Origin: Oscarella lobularis | Lineage: Eukaryota > Porifera > Homoscleromorpha > Homosclerophorida > Oscarellidae | Assembly (NCBI RefSeq): GCF_947507565.1 | Contig: NC_089181.1 | Location: 1,172,536 to 1,236,535 of the forward strand | Direction of reading: 5' to 3' | Length of the DNA stretch: 64,000 nt | Shown: one piece after another, positions 10,934 through 19,189 of the stretch | Layout: each line of letters starts with the position of its first letter | Position numbering within the stretch: the first letter of the stretch is position 1 | Translations under genes and position numbers: made by a program | Notes under the pieces: model-generated | The model's input: only the letters and a program-made list of their open reading frames with translations | Told to the model about the DNA's origin: nothing | Databases searched by the model: none

Positions 10934-11601
10934 CTACCAATATTTAGAAAAGTGTAGGCTGTTGCGTTCCGAAGAAAGAAGTAGAGTAGTTACGTAGGGA
11001 TTGACGCCAGGAAACGGCGAAAGGTACTTTTGCGATGTCGTCGTGTGTATGTCGCCGAGGTCCTGAACTCCGGCCACGAAGTTCACACGCGCAAACGGAC
11101 GCAGCGAGGGCAATTCCTCTAGGGCGATTGGACGCCCGCGAGATGGCGTGTCGTCCGGCTCGAGGGGCTTCGCGTTCGAAAATACGCGATTGGAACGCCA
11201 CACGGCCATCCCCTCGGCAATGACGAATTTCATGTCGTCGCCAGCCCGCGAAGGCTGGACGACGACGTTGGAAAAACTTAAGGCACGGCCGCTGCGGGCG
11301 ATATCCAGAATCTTCTTTTCTTTCGTCAAACTGAACCCGACGAACCTTTTACTGGCCGTGTCGTCGCGCAGATAGCCGTCGAAGTACCGTTTCTCTGGAG
11401 ACGCGCCGATGGCCGAGAAGTCGGTGACGACGCCGTGGACGACCGCTTTGTAACCTAGGAGCGTGGGTCGAGTTACCAAAAACCGAGGTCTTCGTAATAA
11501 ATTCTCTTACCGTCCTGCTGTGAGTACAAGTCGTCCAGCGTGTCGAACTCCGGCAGTTTCGTTTTCTTGCGCGGAGAGCGCTTCGATGGAAAGTCGGACA
11601 T
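10934..11601 (-). CDS. RPA-like OB-fold protein, copy A (truncated)
   Basis: Exon 1 runs 11601-11511 (starts MSDFPSKRSPRKK), a GT-AG intron spans 11510-11455, and exon 2 continues from 11454. The product contains KRYFDGYLRDD and GRALSFSNVVVQPSRAGDD, then ALEELPSLRPFARVNF, matching the first OB fold and the start of the second in RPA-like single-stranded DNA-binding proteins. Copy B (59819-61196) aligns with it: YFDGY, RFV-F and SG-AL-F-NV are shared and the intron lies at the same place and phase. After about 11030 the reading no longer follows the family and stops at 10934, so the second OB fold and zinc ribbon are missing. Role by family: ssDNA binding; actual function unknown. Confidence 0.6.
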
Positions 11602-13270
11602 CGTAATTTCAATGATCTAAAAGAAAGCGGCGGTCGAAAAAAATCGTCGTCCATCGCGCACACTTACGATGACGAAGAACAAAAAATAAAACAACGAATT
11701 TGTCATTCGAAACAGAGCGAGCAGAGCAACTGCAAGCAAGAGAATTAGTCCGCGGTGTTTTTTGAGAGGGCGTGGACGTACCTTTCGCGAAAGCAAAGAA
11801 GCGTTTCGCGATCGAAATCCACAACAAAAGAAAGCAAACAAAAGATCTACGACAAAAAAGGAAAAGTAGAGAGGGAAACTTGCATGAGCGCCGTCGGAGC
11901 GCGTAGCGCTCATTGCTCACCGTCGATTCGCAACGCGAGCGTTCGACGAAATAAAATCGCGAATTATGCGCGACGAAAAACGGCGGAGCCGAACGACGGA
12001 CAAAAGCTGCGCGACACGAGTTTTGTCCGCGTCCGATTGCGCGGGCTCGTCTGATCGAAAAGGATTCGTCGACTAAAAGACAGAGAACGTGAGCGCGAGT
12101 ACACGCGAAAATACATGGACGGTGCCTCGATTACCGTGAAGTTCGAAGAGGCCGGCGATCGGAGAGAAGCTGCGCGACACGAGCGTTCTCTCGGCGGCGT
12201 GAGTCGTCGACGACAACAACACAAAAAAGAGAAAGAAGCCAACGAAACGATCGATCTGCAAAAAGAAGCCGACGTCAGCAAAAGGTGAATTTCCCATTTC
12301 GAAATGACGAAAGCTTTCGCCGTTTTAAAAGCACTCACCGTCGAGTTTCGAATCGCGGAACGGCGCAGAGACGGTGAGCGACGCGACGCCTCTCTGGTTC
12401 CATGCGCGCGCTGGGCGAAAAAGCTGTAAAACGACGGTATTGCCAACGAAAAAAGAGAGAGCGAGGACGGGTCGATTGTTGATCCGCGAGTGCGATTTGC
12501 GCTGGGAGACGGCGATGCAAAATCAACAAAAAGTCGTCACGTCACCACGGAACAACCAATCGGAACCAGACGGGATGCAGGCGGCTGCGGCAATTACGCA
12601 GAGACGCCCGCGGCGCCGACCCTCCGCAGCGCGGATCAAATTGCCCTAAATCTACCTGTCGTTTCGGCGCAAAGCCCTCGACGTCTTCGCCACGGTCGAA
12701 GACGATTCCGCGAGCGAACGGCTCAAAAAGGTGCGGACAAACGGAGAGCGACGGACTTCGTCGTAATCGAATTAGTCGCATCACGCGCCACCAACGTCAA
12801 TCGCGCGCTACGCCCCCCTTTTCGTGCGACGATTTTCGAGCACACGCTCTCGCGCAGTCCTCGACACCTTTTCAATGATCGAAGGCGATTCAGCGCGCGA
12901 ACGGCAGAAAAAGACGCGGGAAAAAGAAAGATCGCGACCGAGTTCGTCGTAATCGAATTAGCCGCATCACGCGAGGCAAACGTGCGTTTCGCTACGCCCA
13001 CTTTCTACTTCGGCGATCGCTCCATCGTCGGAGAGGTGCCGTCTTCGAATATCGCCGACGCGACATCGCGCCGCCCTCCGCCGATCGGGCGCGAGAGAGC
13101 TGCGAGTTTCGCCGCCGCGCCGAAGTTCCGCTCGGGGCCGCTTCGACGCGTCGCCTCGCGCGGGACCCCGACGCTCGCGAACCGGCCCACGCAACGCCCC
13201 GGAGCTCGGGGAACGCGCCCCGAGCTCGGCGCCGGCGGAGGAGATGCGCGTACCAGTTTAGAGTTATGCC
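11602..13270. other. CpG-rich upstream region of RPA-like copy A
   Basis: GC- and CpG-rich sequence without a recognised protein. Open frames exist on both strands (261 codons on plus at 12490-13275) but are basic and low in complexity, as expected for CpG-rich DNA lacking stops. On the minus strand, splice-like signals occur at about 11850-11667 (AG then GTACG; AG then GTAAG), which could mark untranslated first exons of copy A. A comparable CpG-rich stretch lies upstream of copy B. Promoter function is inferred only. Confidence 0.35.
12675..13000. repeat. Two-copy diverged tandem repeat, about 185 bases
   Basis: Segments 12675-12815 and 12858-13000 align through motifs such as TTCGTCGTAATCGAATTAG (12748 and 12941) followed by CGCATCACGCG, and through CGAAGACGATTCCGCG against CGAAGGCGATTCAGCG. 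The same frame stays open in both copies, but this may only reflect CpG richness. Confidence 0.55.
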
Positions 13271-13494
13271 CTTAGTATTATAGATCTCCTAACTCCACCC
13301 ACATACAACAAAACTGATCCCACAAAAAGACGGGAAAAAGGCGTATACAGTATAAGCAGAGGGGCTAGAAGAGGCGCGATACAGGCTCTAGCCAGGTGGT
13401 CACGTGAAGTCCCGTGAAGAGTAACTAACGCGCGCTCTACTTCGTCAACAGAAACTGAACCCAACATGTATTTAATAGCACACATAAATTTCCT

Positions 13495-13552
13495 ACACAT
13501 ACATACATACATACATACATGCAGACAGACAAACACACAGACAGACATCATT
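13495..13552. repeat. CATA/CAGA microsatellite
   Basis: Seven CATA repeats (13497-13520) followed by CAGACAGACAAACACACAGACAG. Simple sequence, no function inferred. Confidence 0.9.
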
Positions 13553-13587
13553 AAGTATATAATCAAATAAATAAAAATAGAAAAGTT

Positions 13588-13944
13588 TTACTGCAGCATT
13601 GGCTCGTCGCCGCTGCTGATTGACTCGCCGCCACGACGGCTGGACTTGCCGCCACGTCGGCTGCTGGAGCTGGAATTGCCGCCGCCGCCGCTGTTGTCGT
13701 CGTCGAGAAGGGCGTCGTCTAACCATGGGTATCTCTTAGGCGCCGTCGCCGCCGCCTCTCGATCCTCAATCGATCGTTTCCTTTGCTGCATCTCCCACAC
13801 GTGTTCGCGATGGGTACTCATGAAGTTAGTGATGACTTCAATCGGATCAGGTATCCGGAAATGAGGGCACTCGATGTGTGCACTTTGCTCATCTAGGGCA
13901 AATGTCATCGATGCCTGTCTGTGTTGTTTTGAGCTAAAAGTCAA
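13588..13944 (-). CDS. Unrecognised 118-codon open frame, acidic/Gly-Ser tail
   Basis: The first part looks protein-like (IECPHFRIPDPIEVITNFMS, then EMQQRKRSIEDREAAAT); the second is low-complexity (LDDALLDDDNSGGGG, then Ser, Arg and Gly runs) and ends at 13588. It could be the C-terminal exon of a nuclear or transposon accessory protein (a helix with a Q/R-rich stretch then an acidic tail is common there). No family is recognised. Minus-strand splice partners further up were not found. Confidence 0.3.
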   Translation of the reverse strand: MTFSSKQHRQASMTFALDEQSAHIECPHFRIPDPIEVITNFMSTHREHVWEMQQRKRSIEDREAAATAPKRYPWLDDALLDDDNSGGGGNSSSSSRRGGKSSRRGGESISSGDEPMLQ

Positions 13945-13972
13945 ATTGGTTTTAATTTGATTAGGGGAGGGT

Positions 13973-14643
13973 CCCTAATTATGGACTGCCCCGGAAGATC
14001 CCCTGTTTGACATTGAATTTGACAACTAATTTCAAGGAAATACATTCGTAGTATAATTTAAAGACATTTCTGGCATGGATAATAATATATTTGAGTAAAG
14101 GTAGCTTAAAAAAAGTAGATCGTAATAAAACGCGGTTTTCTACCTAAAGTTTTTACAGAAATAGTTACCGCGTCTTTCCTGTAGCTCTAAGATGAGATAT
14201 AGGGGAGCTCGAAGGGTGGGATACTTATATCGTAGGAATAGCGCGAGATGGAATCGGGTTAATATTTATGACCCTACATCATCCAAAGCGTGCGCTACCG
14301 TACGGACTTACACGTTTGTAGCGAAACTTTGCCATGGAGCTTCTAATGAATTGCGCCCACCTATTCCGAGTCGCGCACAAGTGGATCGTCGAACCATAGA
14401 TCAAACGTGCTATCAGAAATTACAGTGCACTCGAAATCGGTGCGTGCGATGCGTCGGACGATGCATGGCGAATATACACTTAAATTTAGTTTTTTGTTCA
14501 CACTCTAGTGAAGTCTATACTGTAGCGCACGCTTTGGATGACGTAAGGATCATAAAGCCCGAATCCATCTCGCGACATAACGCGATTCATATCGCAGTGG
14601 CTCGAACAAACATTGGGACCTTCCAGGACTGTCCATAATTGGG
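13973..14643. mobile_element. Non-autonomous DNA transposon with 24-25 base inverted repeats
   Basis: Left end CCCTAATTATGGACTGCCCC and right end (reverse complement) CCCAATTATGGACAGTCCTG, both followed by GGAAG, enclose about 670 bases. A 148-codon open frame inside (14192-14638) has no recognisable motif. No clear target duplication is visible and the superfamily is not identified. It lies inside the interval that splits the HECT-type gene. Confidence 0.6.
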
Positions 14644-14879
14644 AGTAGTACTTACTGAGATAAATGATGTTGCCCGTGCCCCCGACCGCCCCTACGGCGT
14701 GGGCGCGACGGCGGTGGAAGCGTTCCTGCTACTTGTGCTACTGTTACTGCTGTAGCTGCTTCTTCTACTTCGGCGGGAGGAGCTGTAGGAGCGTTGTCTC
14801 GGTCTCGTTCAGCATACCATCGTAAGGCTCGCTTCCTCTTTGTTCTACAACGTTCTTTGGCTGCTTCTTTGTTAACTCG

Positions 14880-15432
14880 CGCAAACGTGCTTCATGTATC
14901 AAAAACGTTCACTTCCAACGACCATCAGGCGGAAAGCTGTAGAATGTCTCTCGCAAGGAACCGTCATCGATGTGTCGAAGGACAAGCGGTCGCCGTATCT
15001 CCGAAGAAGCAAGGGCCCACCAAGACGTACTAGGTACTAACGAGCCTCCATCGCCAACAATAAATCGCGCGTCTCCTTTACCCTATTTTCCGACAAGGCC
15101 GCTAACCCTCTTCACAAAAGAAGGAAGAAAAAGCGTCCGTCCTCGTCAAAAACGTCATCGCATTGCAATCCACATCATCAGATACAAATTACGTTCTCTT
15201 TGATTGCAAAAGCCCTAAACAAATCTCCCTTGACCATCTACCCGCGCAGGCCACCTGGCAACGAATCACCACGAAAATCAAAGTTTTAGATGTATCGCCC
15301 AAAACCAACGTCGCCCGATCCAAAATGTTGCAAAACGTCGCCGTTAGTGATAAAAACTCATGGTCGATTATTGTATTGAAAGCTAGCTCATATTGCGTAT
15401 CGAAAGCATATGATGACTTTTCAATTTCTTAG
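14880..15432 (+). pseudogene. RPA-like OB-fold protein, copy C (degraded)
   Basis: One frame reads VECLSQGTVIDVSKDKRSP, a stop near 15033, then SRVSFTLFSDKAANPL; after a frameshift near 15120 it goes on with ASVLVKNVIALQ, NYVLFDCKSPKQISLDHLPA, QRITTKIKVLDVSP and ends in CVSKAYDDFSIS. Lined up with copies A and B this covers OB fold 1 (RFVGF/RFVCF against RVSFTLF; the NVVV/NVLM strand against KNVIA) and the first part of OB fold 2 (ARVNFVAGV, ITVDAKVVELS, ITTKIKVLDVS). At least one stop and one frameshift break it. The match is remote, based on strand pattern rather than identity, so the call is tentative. Confidence 0.4.
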
Positions 15433-15479
15433 TCAAAGAAGGTACTTGACGACTTTGATATCGGTCAAAGACGGCACTT

Positions 15480-15605
15480 GAAAAGCGAGAGGGTCCCCAT
15501 TGATTCTTAAGGACTTTAGTGAAATCACTGGAGAGCGAGACAGTCCCAATAATTATTAAAGAGTGTAGAGAAATTACTGGAGAGTGAGACAGTCCCCATT
15601 GATTC
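15480..15605. repeat. Tandem repeat, about 60-base unit, 2-3 copies
   Basis: The block ACTGGAGAG(C/T)GAGACAGTCCC recurs about every 60 bases (near 15523 and 15582, with a weaker first copy near 15485), each followed by a TTAAAGAG or TTCTTAAGGA-like stretch. A local duplication without coding content. Confidence 0.6.
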
Positions 15606-15886
15606 AATGAAAGAAATGAATGATTGAAATGAAGCTGTTTTCAATTTCAAGAAATTTCTTATCGACAGCAACTCAGATAAAACTATGACAACATGGCTAA
15701 ATAACTCATTGCCGAAGTAAATAAAGGAGCAAAGATTGTAGAAGACATGCGATTGTGAATCAGAATTGGATCAGAATAGATATCCATTTAGTAATTGTCG
15801 ACTGTTCATTACATTACTACTATGTCAATTTGTCACAATAATTACAGCAGGCACGCTCTTTAGATGACTAACATGCGTCGTTAGCA

Positions 15887-16225
15887 GAAATGAATTCCTT
15901 GTAGAGAAGCTTTCGTCGACACTTCATCTCGTCCGCGGCGTATACACGTAGAGCGGCAGATGTACATTAAATTGTATGCAAATTGGTGTAGTTCAACACA
16001 GACATGCACAGTTCATCGTCTCGTCCACAACGAATAGTCTCCTGTACGTAGTCTTCTAACAGACATCGTGGGCTCCAGTGCATGATTTGTTTTATGTCGG
16101 GGTAGTCCACGCCCATCCCAACATTCGGTAGCAATCAGCACTCACAAACTGCACGAAAGGTTTCAGAAAAGTCTGTACAACGTTTTCGCGCATATTGACC
16201 ATTACGTCACTGGTATACATATCGA
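15887..16225 (-). pseudogene. RecQ-type helicase fragment
   Basis: Minus-strand reading: MRENVVQTFLKPFVQFV, a one-base shift at a G run near 16108, MGVDYPDIKQIMHWSPRCLL, then VQETIRCGRDDELC, a stop near 15966, then CRRKLLYKEF. This is the end of the second RecA-like lobe of RecQ helicases: the GMG(I/V)D--D strand, the H motif, the QE-GR-GRD arginine-finger motif VI and the start of the zinc-binding region. RecQ enzymes unwind DNA 3' to 5'; multi-copy RecQ-like genes are common in invertebrate repeats. Only about 110 codons are present. It directly abuts the 3' part of the HECT-type gene on the other strand. Confidence 0.7.
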
Positions 16226-16261
16226 TGACCCGAAATTAATGAAGACATGGCGCTCCTCGCG

Positions 16262-16773
16262 GTAAAGTGACATGCTGTCCAACCCTGCCCTTAACAACGT
16301 GCCACTGGCGTACCAGCTCCTTCAATATTCGGAACCCAAGCCTTTGTCAGCAGATGACATTCTTAATCTCTTCGACATTCGCTTCTCACCGGAAGGTTCC
16401 AGTCGTCGTGAGAGAGAACATAACATCGTCATTAACTGGACTGACTTTGTCAAGGACGTAGCTATTGGAGGTAAGTTGACAACAACTTCCTGATAGAATG
16501 TATTAAGTGAATATTGTAGCCGTGTCGTTGGATGACATTGAGGTGACACTCAAGGTGATCCTGTCTTTCGTTACGGGTGCAGAAGAAAAGCCACTGTACG
16601 GCTTTCACGCACGGCCTTCTATTACATTCGACGTTGAGTCAGATAAAATGGTGTCCTCCTCAACGTGCGCCCTTGTTTTGATGTTCAGCGGTCGCCACGA
16701 CACTAGATACGACCGTTTCAAGGAAGACGTCACTTTTGCGTTGTTTAATAGCCAAGGATTTGGAAAAGTGTAG
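16262..16773 (+). CDS. HECT domain C-terminal lobe, 3' part of split gene
   Basis: Exons 16262-16470 and 16520-16773 joined by a 49-base GT-AG intron in frame. Product: NPALNNVPLAYQLLQYSEPK, FSPEGSSRREREHNIVINW, FVTGAEEKPLYGFHARPSI, then STCALVL with the catalytic-position cysteine, and the end FNSQGFGKV. This matches the C-terminal HECT region of the same G2E3-like family that starts at 8925-10382. Roughly 80-100 residues of the HECT middle are not seen between the halves. The exon begins where the RecQ fragment ends. Either one gene was interrupted by insertions or two partial copies happen to lie in order. Confidence 0.75.
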
Positions 16774-17086
16774 GTTCTTTTCAAATGAAAACATTTTGCG
16801 CGTTATTTCAGTAATAAGGAATGTTGTTGCATCTCGCAGTGTTTCGTGAGATGGCGTTTCTTTTTTCGAATTTCCGAAGTCTGTTGCCAAGTTCAGGCCC
16901 TTTGAATGAATTAAAAGACATTTGAGACACGTACATGCACCTCTTTCAGCTTACACTGCAAACTGTGGTAAATAGCGGTCAACGTAGAGAACGACACACG
17001 TAAACGTCATTAATGTAAATTGTGAAATATTGGGAATGTGCTAATTGATTCAAGTAGGTAAAAAATGCGTGGAAAGTAATTCCCTG
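16774..17086. other. No gene seen
   Basis: AT-rich flank after the HECT stop codon. A 76-codon minus frame at 16660-16890 overlaps the HECT exon and is judged a shadow. Confidence 0.5.
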
Positions 17087-17232
17087 GGTCTATATAAATT
17101 AATTCCCTGGGTCTATGTAAATTAAGTAGTGGGTCTATATAAATTAATTCCCTTGGTCTATATAAATTAAGTAGTGGGTCTATATAAATGAAGTGAGTCT
17201 ATATAAATTAATTGGATCTCTATATATTAATT
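17087..17232. repeat. Tandem repeat of GGGTCTATATAAATTAA units
   Basis: Seven or so variants of GGGTCTATATAAATTAA, alternating with TTCCCT or GTAGT spacers, period about 21. It lies immediately before the DIRS fragment. TATATAAA-like words here are by-products of the repeat, not evidence of promoters. Confidence 0.8.
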
Positions 17233-17265
17233 CCGGTATTTTGACGGGATTGGCGTTCCATAGTA

Positions 17266-18255
17266 TGCCACGTGAGCCCCTTCGGAGTGATCCCCAAGCC
17301 GCATCGGCCCGGCAAGTGGAGACTCATCGTGCATTCGTCGGCGCCAGGGGGAGCAAGGGTCAAGGACGGGGTGAGCACGGAGCTCGCTTCGCTGCAGTAA
17401 GCCCTGCTTGAAGACGCCGCGAGGTTAGCGTTGCAGCTTGGCGACGGAGCCTTGCTGGCGAAGTTGGATCTAAAGGCGGCCTACCGGACGGTTCCCGTTC
17501 ATCCGGCGGACCTTCGGCTGTTGGCAGTGCAGTGGAAGGTTCAGGTGTGGCTGGACGCGGCGCTGCCGTTTGGGCTGCGCTCGGCGCCCAAGGTTTTCTC
17601 CGCCGTGGCCGACGCGCTACTCTGGGTCATGCGGGCAAAGGGGGTCACTTGCGGTCTGCACTATCTGGATGATTCCTTGTTGTTAGGTCGGGGAGGCTCG
17701 GCGGAGTGTACGGAGAATTTTCGGCGGGTACTGGAAGCGTGTCGGACGCTGGGTTTGCCGCTGGCGCTGCAGAAGATCGGAGGCCCGGCTACGACGCTGG
17801 AGTTCCTCGGCATAGAAATGGATACGGTGCGCGGCGAGCTGCGCCTGCCGGCCGAGAAGCTGCGACGACTGCGGGAAAAGCTCAAGGAGGCGCTGCATTC
17901 GCTTCGGTGGTCGCGAGTGTGGACGAAACGAGAGCTCTTGTCGGTCATTGGCTCGCTACATCACGCAGCGTCGATTATTCGCCCGGGTCGCGCTTTCGTG
18001 AGGCGACTGATCGAGCTGTCTCGCGTGCCAAAGGAGCTCCACCATCGGGTGCGTATCAGCCAGGAGGCGCGTCGCGATGTGGAGTGGTTGGCATTCGCGA
18101 CTCAGTGGAATGGTATCGGTTTGATGTCGGCGCTGAACGCAGGTCGGCCGCGAGCGCAGCTACAAACCGACGCATCAGGTACGTGGGGCATCGGCGCTGT
18201 GCTCATTTCTGCCACGCCTTGGCGGGGATTTGCTGCGCGATGGACGCCGGCCTAA
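17266..18255 (+). pseudogene. DIRS-type reverse transcriptase/RNase H fragment
   Basis: One reading frame from VSPFGVIPKPHRPGKWRLIV, through an in-frame TAA at 17398, to LDLKAAYRTVPVHP, LPFGLRSAPKVFSAVADALL, GLHYLDDSLLLGR (the polymerase LDD box), RELLSVIGSLHHAASI and LQTDASGTWGIGAVL of RNase H, ending abruptly at 18255. This order and the -KRELLS-IG-LHHA- block are typical of DIRS/Ngaro tyrosine-recombinase retrotransposons. Apart from the one nonsense codon the 274-codon remainder is open, so decay is light, but the gag, recombinase and terminal repeats are missing. It has high GC compared with its flanks. Orientation is opposite to the DIRS copy at 19190-21735. Confidence 0.85.
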
Positions 18256-18404
18256 AACGGTGGGGCCTAAAACGGTTCCTATCTAAGCCAACAGAAACCT
18301 CTCTAAGTAGGACCACTCGGTGTCACCTTGCCTTACAGTAGTTCGGAAAAGTCAAAACATGGAGATGCAAAGAGGAGGAGGGGAGGGGGGGGGGGGAGTT
18401 TCAC

Positions 18405-18662
18405 CTGAAAGTCGTCTTCGCCTCCGCTTCGCCGATCCACACTTTGAGATCGGGAGTAAAATTTTCCCCGCTGATCTCCATCATGATCTCCATCCCCAAT
18501 CCGACACCGTTCATCTACGGCAAGCACAAAATAAAAATAAAAAAATCATCAATTCTTGTCGTTTATACGCTGAACGTACGGAAGTCGCCGTGGCGCAAGG
18601 GAACGGGGTGACGGGAGTGGGCACCGGGCTCATTCCCTCGCTGAATGTGTACTCGACTTGAT
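18405..18662 (-). CDS. RBP-J/CSL-like exons (Notch-pathway transcription factor fragment)
   Basis: Two exons on minus, 18662-18580 and 18514-18405, with acceptor, donor and phases consistent (intron 18579-18515). The joined product reads YTFSEGMSPVPTPVTPF then ATSMNGVGLGMEIMMEIS and FTPDLKVWIGEAEAKTTFR. This corresponds to the end of the beta-trefoil and the start of the C-terminal immunoglobulin-like (IPT) domain of RBP-J/Su(H)/CSL, whose family segment runs Y-F-EGM-PV--PVTP then FTP-L-VW-G--EA-T--R. CSL binds DNA and switches Notch target genes. The next exon downstream and all upstream exons are absent near by; DIRS elements lie on both sides. This may be a gene fragment or a gene torn by insertions. 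Confidence 0.75.
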
Positions 18663-19146
18663 CTGGAATAAAAGGAACTCGAGCGTTGCCATGGATCGAA
18701 GGAGACGCGTTGACTTGGCTACTACTAGTAACCGCTTCTCTTAGCAGCGAAAAATCAAATTGGGCCCATTTCCCAGGATTACGTATCTCCCACGGAGAAT
18801 CAAATACACAACTGCAAAAGTCACAGCAGATCCCTATCTGGACACGGTCGCCCGCATGGAGGCCTTCTCACGGGTTCGCGTAAGGAAAACCGTCCGTCCA
18901 ACTCAAGAGGGGCGAATTCATTAACCCATTTATGTATACCTGTGCTAATAATTGTCCATGTGGCATAATTTCCGATTTTCTCCCTCGTTTCGGAAAGAGG
19001 GGTAGCCTGAATAGAATAGGGGTACCGCTATAACAACGAACAAAGGCTCGTGTTCCTATTACAGCAGAGCATTGAAAGACTTCATCTTTAATCGCGCTGA
19101 AATACATTTTGCTGTCCATATATATAGAAAGCGACCTGATTGGGTG

Positions 19147-19148
<2 letters not shown>

Positions 19149-19177
<29 letters not shown>

Positions 19178-19181
19178 AAAG
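19149..19181. repeat. GAAA microsatellite
   Basis: About seven GAAA repeats. It falls where the recombinase reading of the DIRS copy on the minus strand decays into FFLSFFLS, so the expansion disrupts that gene. Confidence 0.9.
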
Positions 19182-19189
19182 TCGGTTGG

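Noticed and set aside
12490..13275. 261-codon plus-strand open frame
   Set aside because: Lies in CpG-rich DNA with open frames on both strands, arginine-rich and repetitive composition, and no motif; judged a compositional artefact.
17087..17232. Cluster of TATA boxes
   Set aside because: TATATAAA words are part of a 21-base tandem repeat; no gene start follows.
17706..18341. Second open frame (211 codons) over the DIRS fragment
   Set aside because: Shadow frame of the GC-rich RT gene; the 274-codon frame carries all RT motifs.
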